Assembly (NCBI GenBank): GCA_029339195.1
Contig: JAPTJF010000052.1
Span: 62,001 to 126,000, forward strand
DNA from: Micractinium sp. NFX-FRZ
Lineage: Eukaryota > Chlorophyta > Trebouxiophyceae > Chlorellales > Chlorellaceae
DNA length: 64,000 nucleotides
Direction: 5' to 3'
This document shows positions 1 through 15,124 of this stretch, piece by piece. The stretch's first letter is position 1. Each line of letters opens with the position of its first letter. The notes beneath the pieces are model-generated. The model worked only from the letters and a program-made list of their open reading frames with translations, had not been told where the DNA came from and made no database searches. The position numbers were made by a program, and so were the translations under genes.

Positions 1-989
1 GGTGCCAGGCCCAGCTTGCTCTTGAGGGCGTCCAGCTGCTCGGCAGCTGCCGCACGCCTGGCATCATACTCCGCCTCCTCCTCCTCCTGGAACTCCTCGT
101 ACGACCTGCCACGCGCGCAGCAGCGCAGGCAGGAGGCCAGGGCGATGGCCGCCATCTGCGCACCCAGCAGGCCCAGCAGCACCCAGCGACCGATGATGAT
201 GATCTGGTGCAGGTTCTCCCTGAGAAGAGTTGAGGGAAGGACAGAAAGGGGTGTGTGCATGAGATTGACGGGGCACATGGGTGCTGGTTTGCCCGCCGGG
301 ATAACGTGCAGCTGTCGCTGGCAGCGGTTTTGATGGCTGGACGACGCTGGCAAGGTTGGGCAGGAGGGGCTGGCAGTTGAAAGCGGGAGCGACAGCTGGA
401 GGTGCGGCAACCCCACACACACGCTCCCTTTTGCACACCGTACTACTCACTTGATGCCATCCTTGCGGGCACGCTGGTAGCTGGCGATTGTCTTCTCTGC
501 GTGCCCGGGGGCGATGAAGAGGTAGAGCACCAGACCCGCCTGGGCCAGGGTGGCCATCACGGCCAGCACAACGTACACGCCAAGGCAGCAGCGGATGCGG
601 CAGCCGCCAAACAGGCCAAACACTGCGGTCACGAGGGCCAGGCAACCGATGGCCCACAGACCCCTGCAGGATCAGGGTGGCCGGGACAATGGGTGAGAGG
701 TTCATTGAGGGCTGGCAGGGCTGAAGTGAGGCGTGTGCGGCGACAGCTGGGCTGCGCCGGGCAGCCACCGGGGCCGCCGCTGCAGCCCTGCCCCGCCTCC
801 GGCGCCCTCCCGAATCGCTTACAAGGTAAGTGGGTCTCCTGGCGGGAACTGCAGGAAGACCGCCACGGTGATAAAGCCGGCGCCAGCCAGCAGCTGGAGC
901 ACCGACAGCACCCTGAGCTGCATTGCCAGCAGCCGGGTGCCGCGCTCAGCCAGAGTGGTCTTCTTGCGCTCTGGCATATCGGAGGCCAT
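1..989 (-). CDS. Tetraspanin-like four-helix membrane protein (3' end outside window)
   Basis: Three exons are read on the minus strand: 989-823, 663-451 and 219-1, with phases 2 and 2 joining cleanly. The start is the first ATG (MASDMPERK...). The protein shows four hydrophobic segments: about residues 22-46, 57-75, 80-104 and 135-160. A CRIRCC motif lies between helices 2 and 3. The last helix is followed by RCCARGR and an acidic, Ala-rich cytosolic tail that is still open at base 1. Helix order and juxtamembrane cysteines resemble plant TOM2A-type tetraspanins. The loop between helices 3 and 4 is only about 30 residues and has no CCG motif, so a canonical large extracellular loop is missing. 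Membrane location is inferred from hydrophobicity. It could instead be an unrelated tetraspan protein. Confidence 0.65.
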
Positions 990-2180
990 GGTGCGCGGCT
1001 GCTGGGGCCGCGAGGGGGCCGGCTGGGAGCCAACTGCCACTCTCGGTGACGCGAAAGCGGTTGTGGGTTCTTCAAACAAGCTTGTGAATGAGACAGAATA
1101 CGAAGATGAGGATGCAATGCGGAGAGCGGCGGCGGTAGCGGGTGCTGGGTTTGGCAGCTGTCGCCGCGGCGCGCCGCTGTGTTTTGGGGGCGCCCGGCTG
1201 GCGCCGCCACCCGGCCCAGTGGCGGCGGAGGCGAGTTGTGAGAGCTTCTTGCCACTTGTAGCACCCGAATTCTGTGTACACAACGGATGCCCTTCTGCGT
1301 GCTGTTTTGGCTCAGCCAAGCCCGTGCACAATGAGGTCTGATTGGACGGGTCTCAAGAGCCATACTAACCAGCGCCCTGCCAGTGCCCCGCATGTTCAAA
1401 TCCCCAACCACTATTGTATGTGGAGTCCGTACCTCCCTCGCGAGCTTTACAGGTCGCAAAATACAAGGTTTTTATGCAGATGTAACCTAACAGGGACAGA
1501 ACCTGCAGCACCATACTAGAAGCTGCGGCGCGATACTGGAAGCTGTAGCTCCACACCAGGGCCACACTGGGCCGCATGGTGTCTCTGCTTGGATGGATCA
1601 ATTGCACCTGGCCACCAAAATCGGCCCCTAGTGATGCTCGTTTTGCCCGCAGTAGTGCTAAGTTGAGGTATGAGTGGAGAAGCAGCTGTAGGGCCATACT
1701 GGAATTTGCAGCACCATACCTGGCCTTACCTCATCCCTACCCCGCTGGGGTCCCCGGATGGCTTACCAACTCATGGTCTACTGATGCTCGCTTGCGGCTC
1801 TACAGCATCATTCTACCTCATCGTCGTGATTTGTGCACTCTAGGTCTTTCCTACAACCGAGCAAGTTCCTCAGGTGAGCCCCAGCCCTAGGGATGTGACC
1901 ACTGCATGGGCTGCGCCCCTTCACTTGCTGCGGCCCCTGCCCAGCCTCAACCCTGCCCTGCCCTGCGCGCCTGCGCGCATCAAAGCTAGCGCAAGACGGA
2001 GCGAGGGTACGGACGTGAATTCTCTTGTGCCCTGCAAAAAAAACTGGGGGCGCCCTGGCACAACTGCTCGCGCTGTACGGTCGCGTCGCTTGCGGTGTGC
2101 TGGGCCAGCAGGCCTCACCCAGCCTTGCCACGTAGACCTCCCTGCTCTCCTAAGCTCTCCCCAACGCTCCTTGCTGCAGA
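990..2180. other. Upstream/intergenic stretch without a convincing gene
   Basis: Only short, unconserved open frames are present. Around 1504-1560 and 1693-1720 a diverged motif of the form CATACTRGAAGCTG recurs several times on the plus strand, suggesting remnants of a small tandem or interspersed repeat. The first 100 bases next to position 990 probably hold the promoter and 5' UTR of the tetraspanin-like gene. Confidence 0.4.
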
Positions 2181-2469
2181 ATGCGTGGCCTTTTGCGCTT
2201 CGGCCTGCTCGCATGCCTCCTGCTCCCGCACCTGGCGTCGGCCGCCAGCGGCAGGCGTGGCCTGTCCCAGAGGTGAGGCCCGCCTGCCCTGCCGGCGCAC
2301 CCTGACCCACAGCCGCTGGCCCCTGCCCTGACCACATTTGCTGCTGCATGTGCTACTTCTCTGGCAGCCTCATCCAGCACCAGCCTGTCGCCCCCAACAC
2401 CCCACCTTATCCTGACGAAGGTACTACACGTCCCTGCCTCAGTCTTGATGCGTCTGTCCGCCGCCTTTA
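2181..2469 (+). CDS. Doubtful tiny secreted peptide (two exons)
   Basis: An ATG at 2181 opens a strong signal-peptide-like run (MRGLLRFGLLACLLLPHLAS). A GT donor at 2273 and an AG acceptor before 2368 would join 2181-2272 to 2368-2469, giving about 63 residues ending at TAA 2467-2469. No family is recognised. It is not joined to the next gene because the phases disagree (phase 1 against an ATG-initiated exon). It may be an untranslated leader or a chance ORF. Its only support is the signal-like N-terminus and plausible splice sites. Confidence 0.2.
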
Positions 2470-3045
2470 ATCTATGGGAGAGGGATACAACATTGGGGTA
2501 TCATGAACACTTTCAGGCAAATGACTCTGCAATGCCGCTTGCCCGATGCCCTCCCTGCTCCTGCCCTGCCGTGAGCAAAGCGCAGGCAGCAGAGGGCAGG
2601 AGAGGCGGGCAGGAACCTGCTTGGTGCTCCCTTAGGAATGTCTCCTTGCCCTGGATCGAGATATTGGCGTGGTACGCGTTTTCTGAGCGTCGTACTGGCG
2701 GGAATGAGCCAGCATCGGCAACGTAATGCAGGGTGCCGCGGCAAGCTTGTTGCGGCGGTCGCCAAGCTCAAGAGGACAGCGCTTGCGTGCATCTGCCAAG
2801 TAGTGGGATCATGCAGTACAGTGCATGATTCGGCAGCACAGATACAGAGATGAGAGAAGGGCAGAGACATGGGGCCAACAACGGCAGTGAGAGAGTGCAT
2901 TTCAGCTGGATCCGTCGACACCTGCGGCGGCAGCACAGCGTACCGCCGCCGCCGAGGTACATGCCGAACTGCGCGGTTCATCTTCCGGGTGTCGCTCGCT
3001 GTAGGCGTGGGATTTGTCTTCCTGATGTTGCGTCAGAAACGCGGG
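2470..3045. other. Short intergenic stretch, nothing recognised
   Basis: No conserved coding segment was seen on either strand. The right end should contain the promoter and 5' UTR of the secreted-protein gene that starts at 3046. Confidence 0.35.
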
Positions 3046-5990
3046 ATGAATCTGCTGCCGCTCCTGCTGCTGGTTTGCGGCTCGGCCGCTCGGCAGGAGG
3101 TATGTTTTGGCTCGCCTGAGCGCTCAACCACCGTATGCCCAGCATGAGAAGGCGCAGACACCGCAAAACAGCGAGATCCGACACCACCTGTGCTTAGGTT
3201 CACCCCGCCCTGCCGCTCCCGCACCCCCTGCCGCACCGCCTTTAGGCGCTCGAGCTGCCCGGCGGCAGCGCAGCCGCCGAATGCAAGTGGCACAAGTACG
3301 AGACTGATGAGCACGTCAGCAGCTGGGAGTTTCAGATGCGCTCCAAGCATGTGGGTCTGAGTCATGGGCAGGAAAGAGTGCGAGGGCAGCACAGGCGGTG
3401 GGTGCAGCCTGTCCGACTTCCGGCTTGCAGAGGGCTGTGAGACGTGCCCTGTTTCCACGCCACCTGTGCTGCGCTTACCATTTGTGCCCATGCCCCCCGC
3501 AGGACACCGACCGTACCAGGCCGGAGTGGCAGGCAATTGTGGAGCAAGCTTTCGAGGTGGCCGAGCACCGCTTCCCTTCGTTCAAGATGGACAGGCAAGC
3601 GGCAGACAGCGGCTCACTCTTCACCTCCAGCTAAACATCTGATGGGCTGCAAGTCACCCAGCGCTGTGCCGTGCTGCGCCAAGCCTGTTGAAGCCAGCTT
3701 CACAGCGTGTGGCGGGGCCGCCAACAGGGGCTGCCTCCCACCCAGCGGGTGGGCTGCAGGTCCAGCCGGCGGAGCATGGTGTGGAGGGAGAGCGCGCACC
3801 GCCTGACGACAGACGACGCACAACCGCTGGACCCAGCTGCCAAGGCACGCAATGTGTCCTTCCCCTGGCGTCAGGCCGCGGTGCTCAGGTGCTGATGGCG
3901 ACCCCGCTGCCGGGCGCTCGCTCGCCTGGAAGAGAAGAAGGGGAGGCGGGGAGAGCTGGCTACATGAGGGGTCCCATGTTGAGAGCCAGAGCGGCTGAGA
4001 GCTGAACGCCTGTTGAGCCTGCGCCAGGTGTGCTTCCCAACCCCAGCCAGCCATGCATGCAAACCAGGTGCCTTCACGAATGTGCATTTGTCTCCCGCAG
4101 GCTGCGCTCGTGCATGGCAGTGGAGGCGCCCCCGGGGTCGAGGCACACTCACCTGTTGGAGCCCGGCCAGGTGATCCTGTGGGGGATGGCCGCGTCCTGT
4201 TCCTTTTTGAGTGATCCTCGTGAACTCATGATCAGATGCCCCTCACCCTGCCTGCTGCCCACCTGTCATTGGGCACACTGCCCAGTCCCACTGGTCGAGC
4301 CTCTCTCCTGTGCATTGGTTGCGGGAGGTGCGGTGAATTGCCGTGCTTTGTCCTGCTGCCCCGTGCCCTGCCAGCCTGCCTGCTCGCCTTGCCCTGCCCT
4401 GCCCACCCTGCCTGCCCACCTTGCCTGTGTTCTCCGTACCCCCCTACCTCCCACCCCCCTCCACCACAGGCCGACCTCACTCTGAAGCTCAAGGATGTGA
4501 AAAATCCCGCCACCTTCCCCGCCTACCAAAAAGGCTTCCCAGCAGAGGTTGGTGGGTGGGCAGCTTATCAACGGGAATGGCTGGGAGCAGGCACACCGCC
4601 CACATCCTGTCTCTTGTGTGCCAGGTGGATGGGCGGGATGGGTGGTGCTGTACGTAATGGTGTGCCCACAATGCGTGGTTAGCGCATTCCCCAGCGTCGG
4701 ATGCCACCGCTGCTCCGGCCACGCTGCCGCCTGCAGGTGTACGGCGCAAGGCTGGAGGTCAAGCTGGAGAACGATGTGCACTGCTCATACAACCACGTGA
4801 GGATGGGGAGGCAGGGGGGAGGATGCACAGAGGGGCCTGCCAGAACCCAGCTGCTGCTGCCCTCACCTGCCTGCCTGCCTGCCTGCCTGGTCCGGGCACA
4901 CTCTGTTAGACTGGCGTGCACCTGGCGCCTCTGCGCATGCATCCCTCTGTTGTCGCCCTCTGTGCCCTCACTGCCTCCATGCCGTCGTGCAGGTGTCGTA
5001 CAGTGCAGTGTTCAGGCGCACCGAGGGGGTGACCATTGAGCAGCTCGACAGCCTGGAAGGTGGGTGGGCAAGGGCAGGAAGCCTGCAGGCGCGTGTGTGT
5101 GCAAGCAAGGGTTGGTGTGCGCCAGCTGGCCGGGGAGCAGCGCTTTTGGGTGAGCTGCGCCATCCAGACGTGCGCTGCACGTGTGTTTGCTCTGGCACAC
5201 GGCATTCGGCTATGGTTGAACAAGGCATCACAGCTGAGAGGTACCACTAGTGTACTGCCCACCCTCACCGCCCCAGCATGCCTGCCCTCCCGCCTCGCCC
5301 GCCTGCCCCCCAGCCATGCAGGCGTGCGCGCCTACTTCCCCACCCTGCCACACCTGATGCACCTTCCCGAAGACTTCCAGCTGCCCCTGGCTTTCGACCA
5401 CTTCCAGTCCAAGACGTACTGGGATGTGCAGTACGGCGACATGCACGGCACCGTACAGCTGTACCTCAACTCATCCAGCCGGGAGGCGGCGGTGACAGGT
5501 GGGGGCAGGGTGAGAGAAAGGGCGCTGGCGGCCCGCTGAGGGTGGAGCGTGTTGGGGAGCTTGTGAAAGCCACGCTGGGAGGCAGGGAGAGGAGCGGCAT
5601 GCTCAGGCGTGTGTGACGGTTGGACAGTCGTGCTGGGCTGTGGCAGCTGCCCTGTGGCTGCTGTGCCACCTCCCCCTCCTCCTCCCACCTGGCCTCCACC
5701 GGTGCCCTTCGCTCGCTTACTGCTCCTCTGCTCCCTCCCTCCACCCGCGCCGCCTGATTCTCCCACCTGTAGGCTCTCAAGCCACAATGATGGAGATGTC
5801 GGTGCGCCTGGCCAGGAAGGATGCCCGCAAGCCCCGCCAGCTGGCAGCCGCCCTGCAGCTGGTGGCCACGCTGTGCGACCTGCTGGGCCGGCACGGCTGG
5901 ACGGCTGTGGGCCTGCCGCCGGGCGCAGAGCACAGCGCGCCGGTCAGCATGCCGGGCGCTGACCACAGCGGGTGGTCTAGCGCAGAGTGA
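3046..5990 (+). CDS. Predicted secreted or ER protein of unknown function
   Basis: Nine exons keep frame throughout: 3046-3099, 3246-3350, 3503-3594, 4101-4170, 4470-4547, 4737-4796, 4993-5059, 5322-5498 and 5773-5990, giving 306 residues. The first exon is almost wholly a signal peptide (MNLLPLLLLVCGSAARQE), which is why this ATG was chosen. The mature part is soluble, with blocks such as ECKWHKYETDEHVSSWEFQM, RPEWQAIVEQAFEVAEHRFP and FDHFQSKTYWDVQYGDMHG, and one N-glycosylation-type NSS near residue 230. No catalytic signature is recognised and no function is assigned. The intron starting at 3595 has a GC donor (ACAG|gcaagc). The exon chain is convincing because every junction preserves phase, but the family is unknown to me. 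Confidence 0.7.
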
Positions 5991-6102
5991 TGAGTCCTGC
6001 TGCTCTTTAGGTGGATTTGTTGCTCTAAGAATGTTGGAGAGTCACGTGCGCAATCAACAGTACTTTCCCCATGACAGTACTGTTAATACTCAATACTAAA
6101 TG

Positions 6103-6107
6103 TGTAA
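6103..6107 (+). terminator. TGTAA polyadenylation motif, secreted-protein gene
   Basis: TGTAA lies 113 bases after the TGA at 5990. UGUAA is the usual polyadenylation signal in green algae, and its distance fits a short 3' UTR. Confidence 0.5.
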
Positions 6108-6527
6108 TACTAGAGGCGAGTAGAGCCACTGCCCCTGCATCACAACGGGTTGGCTGATGAGGGATGCCCCCAAGCCCAGGCGTGATTGGGGCCACTGCTC
6201 CACTGCGACCATGCATGTGTTGCGTGCTGCTTGCACGCTCAGTCAAAGAGCAGCAAAGCCTAGCTGGCCTCCAAGGGGCCAGCGTGGCGGCGGAACCCAT
6301 CACCCCCCTCTACACGGAGCGGCCTGACACGGCGGGCTTGCACAAGTGACTTCAGTGCACTACCGCCGCACCTGCCAATTGCCAGTGCATGTACTTGTGG
6401 CGCTTTGATTGAGCGACTGGCTGCGAGAAGCAGCGAGGAATGTCCCTCCTCAGGCCCCCCTCAACCCTCCTCTGCCCATGCCATCCTTCATCCTGGAACT
6501 GGACGCGCCGCCTGCCATCTATCTTGG

Positions 6528-6532
6528 TTACA
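6528..6532 (-). terminator. TGTAA polyadenylation motif, kelch gene
   Basis: The plus strand reads TTACA, so TGTAA is on the minus strand about 165 bases beyond the kelch stop codon at 6698-6696. Confidence 0.45.
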
Positions 6533-6695
6533 GGCCAGCTGGGAAAGGCATCAATCAGAGCCAGGCTAAATGACATGGGGGCTTCTGAATCACGGCCAGT
6601 GAAGAAAGCAAGGGAAGCTGTGCACAGCATGCACGCAGAACTGTTGCACTCACATACTTAGCGGGCAAAGACAGCAAGCGAGTGGGCTGCGGGCA

Positions 6696-9600
6696 TCAGG
6701 TGCGGCGGTAGCGGCGCCTGCACTTTTTAGTGCAGAACATGGGCGCGCTCAGCTCCGTCCAGTTCATGCTCACCAAATCCAACTCCCACACATCATTCAG
6801 CTGGCACATGTGCTCGGTCTGTCCGGCAAACACAAGCAGGCGGGAGGCTGCAGGGCACGAGGGCAGGGGCAGAGGTGCAGCGCAGAATGTTGGTAAAGAT
6901 GCACGTGCAGGTGCTTCTGCTAGTGTGGGAGGGGCCAGCGACAACTGTCGGGCAGTGCTTCATGCAGGTCACAGGCGCGGCCCTGGTGCTGCTGATTGCA
7001 GGGTCCTGCACCCATGCCCCGCCTCACCCTCCGTGCCGTTTTGCGGCGTGTACTGCACGTAAGCCTGCTCAAATCGTGGGAGGGGCAGGGGCTCGGGTGG
7101 GGCCAGCTGGCGCCAGCGCAGGGTCTTTAAGTGGAACGCCCACACGTCGTTTACCGCCTTGGCATGGAAGTAGTCGGGGCCGGTGTGCCCGCCTGCACAA
7201 GGCATTGGGTGCTGTGAGGGCTAGCCTGCCTGCCGACGCTTGCTGTTGCACTGAAGGGCCACCTGTGGCTTGCCTGAGTGCATACCAGCATGCCGGCCGG
7301 CAGGCATGCCGGCAGCCAGGCAGGCAGGCAGGCGGCCATGCATGTAGGCAGGCACAGGCATTGCACGGCCAAGCAGGCATGCAGGCACTACACGGCACAG
7401 CCAGGCAGGCGGGCAGACACAGAGGCACTGCACTGCACAGCACTACCAGGCAGGCAGGCAGGCAGGCTGGCTGGCAGCCACATCCCGCACCAAACACGAC
7501 CATCTCGTCACCAAACAGAGCCACGCTGTGGTGGTCCCGCGCGCTGGGCTTCTCATCGCCGGTCTGCTCCAGCCAGATCCAGGTGCGGCTGGCAATGTCC
7601 AGCAGCCAGATGTCGCCGAAATAGTGCAACTCCTCACGACCACCATACACCAGCTGCTCAAGAGGGCAGGGCAGGCAGGGGAGGGCAGGGACAGGGAACA
7701 GTGGAGACAGGAGAAGCAACGGCACTGCCAATCCAGCAGCTGGGTGTCCCCAGAATGATGGGGCGTCCTCCCGGCCAACCCAGTTGCGTGGGGCAGGCCA
7801 GCGGGCAGCTGCAAGGCAGGGCAGGCGGGAGCAGGGACAGCGATGGGAGGACGGAGCGGGGAGGAGCTGAGGGTGACCACAAAAACGCGCCCTCTTGACC
7901 ACCCAGAAGTGAGCTGCGGTGGGCAGGCGAGCAGGGCGGGAAGGGCGGTGCAGGGAGGCCGGCATGGGCAGCAGGATGGCAGGGAGGGGAGCCGACCTGG
8001 CTGGGCCCCCCAACTGTACCGCTGCACATCCTTGCCACAGCCAGGGGGCGGGCGCAGTGTGGTCAGCCACCCGCACCACGTACCATTTGTGGGCTGTCTG
8101 GGTGTGGCAGGATGACGGCGGAGTGGCCTTTCCGGGGGGCGGGCGCCTTGTCGCTGCCCGGCTGCTGCGGCGTGAGCTGGAGCCACGTGGCATTGGGCCT
8201 GGGGGCGGGGGCGGCGGGAAGTACAGAGGGTGGCCAAGGAAAGGCATGGCATCGGGGCGGGATTGGGGACGCATTGTGAACACCTCTGGGACGCCTCAAC
8301 ACGCTGGGGCGTTGCAAGGCAGGGGGGTGCAGGCCCTCTGGTAGCTGTCTGGCTGCCCTGTACCTATCTCCCTCCTTTGCCTTGCCTGCCAATAGTCCCC
8401 TCCCTGCCTGCCCTTCAAAGCAATTTGCTTACCAGGTGAGCGCCACATCCCAGGCATCATTGAACAGCACCTTGTCCCCCTTGGTGCGCCCGCCAAACAC
8501 GACGATGTGATCCACGCCATGCACGTCCTGCGCAGCCGACAGGCAGGCACAACGATGCGACGCGAGACAGAGCAAGGTAAGAGGATACGCTGCTGAAGGG
8601 AGAAGAGGCTCCAAGGAGTGCCGGGTGCCGCCTGTGTGGCAGAGGGCTGCAGGCGCAGGCCTCAGCAAGAGGAGGACATTTTCAGGGCAGGCAGGCACGC
8701 CTAAGGGCAGGCTGGGCACAGGAGTGCTCGTCACTGCAGGCAAATGTAGGCGCCCACCCATCTCAAGGCGACAGTAGTGCCCCGCCGGAACATGGGCCAA
8801 CGCCACCACCCAGCCCTCAGCACCTTGTAGTGCACGGTGGAGTGGCCACGGCGGGGCGGCATCGCTTCGCCAGCGGGATCCACGTCAGCCTTTGTCCACC
8901 TCAGCGACTCATAGTCCAGCCTCCACACATCGTTCTCATACTGCGCAAAGAGCATACACCGTGCGTGCACCCATGCAGGTGTGAATGCACAGCCTGGCGG
9001 TGTGCCAGGAAATGCCAACTCTCAAGACGAAACCCCAGAGATGTGCTACAGCGAGGCTTAGAGATGAGCCCAGCGAGCCCAGCATGGCTAGCATGGCAAC
9101 TCCCAGCCGCCTGCCTGCCCAGCGTGCCCAGCCTGCCCTGCCTGCCCGCTTACCTTGTGGTGCAGGGTGTGGGCTGTGTAGGCATCGCCGCCCACCACCA
9201 CCAGCCCGTTTTCGACCGCCTGTGCGTTGCCCGCCTTCCAGCGTGGAACAGGGGTGGGCCCGTGGGCCTGGCGGAGCGCACGCCACGTGTGGGAAGCCAG
9301 GTCGAAACTGGACATGTCGTCGAAGATGGCCTTGTGCATGCCTGGGGAGGTGAGGGGTGGATGGGAGGGAGGGTGGGAACGGTCAGATGAGGGGCAGGGA
9401 GGGGCAAGAGCGGCACGAGGCAGCGCAGGTGGGGGACGGCCCCCTGGGGCAGGCAGGGCTAAGCAGGGCCGTAGCAGCAGCAGCAGCAGCAGATGGTTGC
9501 CATGCGCCCTTGTGCACCTCAGAGGTGATGTTATCGAGAAATGGGGAGAGGTGGCAAGGGGACGGTGTGCCGCGCACACTGCCAGCCATGCATCTGCCAG

Positions 9601-10075
9601 AGCCTGGGTGTTGGGCCAGCCCTGTTCCTCGCCAAAGCAAGATCTCACTAGAAGCGCAGGGCTGTCAACCCGCTGTGCCGCTCCGCTCCCCAGCCTGTCC
9701 CAACCCACCGATGCCACTCCACGTCACCAGATGTAGGTGTTGCCCTCCAAAATGCTGCACAGCACCTGCCTCCGTGCCGTTGCTGCCAGCGGCGGAGCTG
9801 CCAGCAGCGCCTGCTGTGTGTGGCGCCCCCGCCAGCACAGCAATGGAGCTCGACTTGCGGCAGTATGGCTGGTGGTGATGCCCCCAGTGGCCCAGCTGCA
9901 CCAAGCTGCCGGAAAACGGCAGGTGCACATCGCCTGAAGCGAGGGCAACCACGACAAGCGCTGCCAGCAGGGCAGCGCTGCTGGCACTTAACAGCAAAAG
10001 GGGGGCTCTGCGCCGGCAGCGGGGCTGCCCCAGGCAGCGAGTGGCTGCGACACTGCCCTGGGTGCCGGCCAGCAT
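6696..10075 (-). CDS. Membrane-anchored kelch-repeat protein
   Basis: Eight minus-strand exons join in frame: 10075-9709, 9341-9154, 8940-8824, 8527-8433, 8198-8084, 7653-7482, 7192-7028 and 6847-6696, giving 456 residues. Near residues 25-47 is a strong hydrophobic run (PLLLLSASSAALLAALVVVALA) after an RCRRR cluster, typical of a signal anchor. The rest is a kelch beta-propeller with repeated strand motifs: GLVVVGGDAYTAHTLHHK, HIVVFGGRTKGDKVLFNDAW, MLVYGGREELHYFGDIWLLD and RLLVFAGQTEHMCQLNDVW. At least five or six blades are present, each ending in the W-containing kelch signature. Kelch propellers are protein-binding platforms, and no fused BTB or F-box domain is visible. The anchor suggests an ER, Golgi or surface location. 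The exon 6 donor (7481) is the least certain junction. Confidence 0.8.
7193..7481 (+). repeat. CAGG-rich microsatellite intron
   Basis: The intron between kelch exons 6 and 7 is dominated by CAGG, GCAGGCAGG and related tetranucleotide runs. Clear blocks lie near 7299-7333 and 7450-7475, with shorter interrupted copies between. Confidence 0.7.
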
Positions 10076-11187
10076 TTCACGTGGCAGCAGGGGCGTCCTG
10101 CAGCATGAGTCCAGAGTTGGCAGGGTAGCAACCTAGCAGTGTATCAGTCGTGCATGCCGCTTTGGAGTGGAAGGACACACAAGGTACCAGCTAGCACACG
10201 CTGCCAGCGCCGCCGCCGGCGGAGCGGCGGCTGCATTGGCGCTGCTTCCTTCTCAGCCCGACAGGCCTGGCGCACCTCATTTGGAACAGCGTGTCCCTCT
10301 CCCAAACTGGCACGATAGAAGGCCGGGGGTAGCAGCAACGCGCGCCGCCAGGAGCGGCAACAACGCAAGCCTGAAGGGTGCGGTGCTTGGAGGGTGATTG
10401 TGCCAGGGCAATTCGAGCGACAGTGCCTCAACGGCGCAACCAAGGGTGCAAACAAGGCCAGGCGGAACAATTTGCTTTTGGCACGTCAGCATGGCTTCTC
10501 CACTTAAGGATTGAGGGCTCCAAGGGCTCCAATCGAAGAGGTATGCATTGCCTGGCTGCATGACACGTTTGGAACCCTGCGACTTACAAAAGTGTGAGAA
10601 TACTTGACTGCTCTGCCGCATCTGCACTGCCGCCAATGCCCCATCTCTGAGAGCCGAGCCTGCCGCCTACGCCGACACAAAGTGCCTTGGTCGCACTACA
10701 CCAGGTGATTGCATACGTGGCTCACTGATGCTGCAAGCTGGCGCAAGTCTCCATCCGTATGTTCATTACAACATGTACAAGCATTTTCCACATGACAGCC
10801 AGTTCATACATACTCACCCCTGGGCTGTAAGCATGCAACACGACAAAACGCTCGGCGGCAAGGCTGCGGCTGCTGGCCATCATCAGTGCAGTGCCTGCGC
10901 ACCGTCTGCCTGCCTGCGGTGCCCGCCGGAGCCTGCCGATAGAAATGCAGAATCAATGCACAGCTCAACCCCTTGTTGCCAACGTCCGAGTTGGCGGCGG
11001 CTGCCCCATCTTGCGCCCGGCCGCTCAGGCGTGGCTGCCCTGCCACTCGCCAAATGCGACACCTTCTCCACTGGAAAGACCCAGCGGTCGCCATCGCACG
11101 CCTCCGTCGGTAGACATGCACCGGCCGGTGGGCGCCGCCTTCCCTGCACTCAGGCTCTACTGCGGGTTTATGCTGGAGCCGAGCTCC
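10076..11187. other. Intergenic: kelch promoter side and FabG 3' flank
   Basis: No conserved gene was seen. The left end should carry the kelch promoter, the right end the FabG 3' UTR. A minus-strand TGTAA is present at 10770-10766, about 420 bases past the FabG stop. Confidence 0.4.

Positions 11188-15124
<3,937 letters not shown>

Larger units (their letters stand above)
5991..6695. other. Convergent 3' flanks of the secreted-protein and kelch genes
   Basis: This holds the 3' UTRs of two genes facing each other. UGUAA-type motifs occur at 6103 (+) and 6532 (-). No gene is visible between them. Confidence 0.5.

Noticed and set aside
7069..8283. Single 404-codon minus-strand frame across several kelch exons
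   Set aside because: It reads through introns and only partly matches kelch motifs. The spliced model restores all propeller strands with consistent phases.
9724..9987. Alternative first-exon frame of the kelch gene ending NTYIW
   Set aside because: The sequence looks kelch-like, but it hits a stop at once and its only donor gives the wrong phase for the next exon. The frame ending LVTWSGIG joins correctly.
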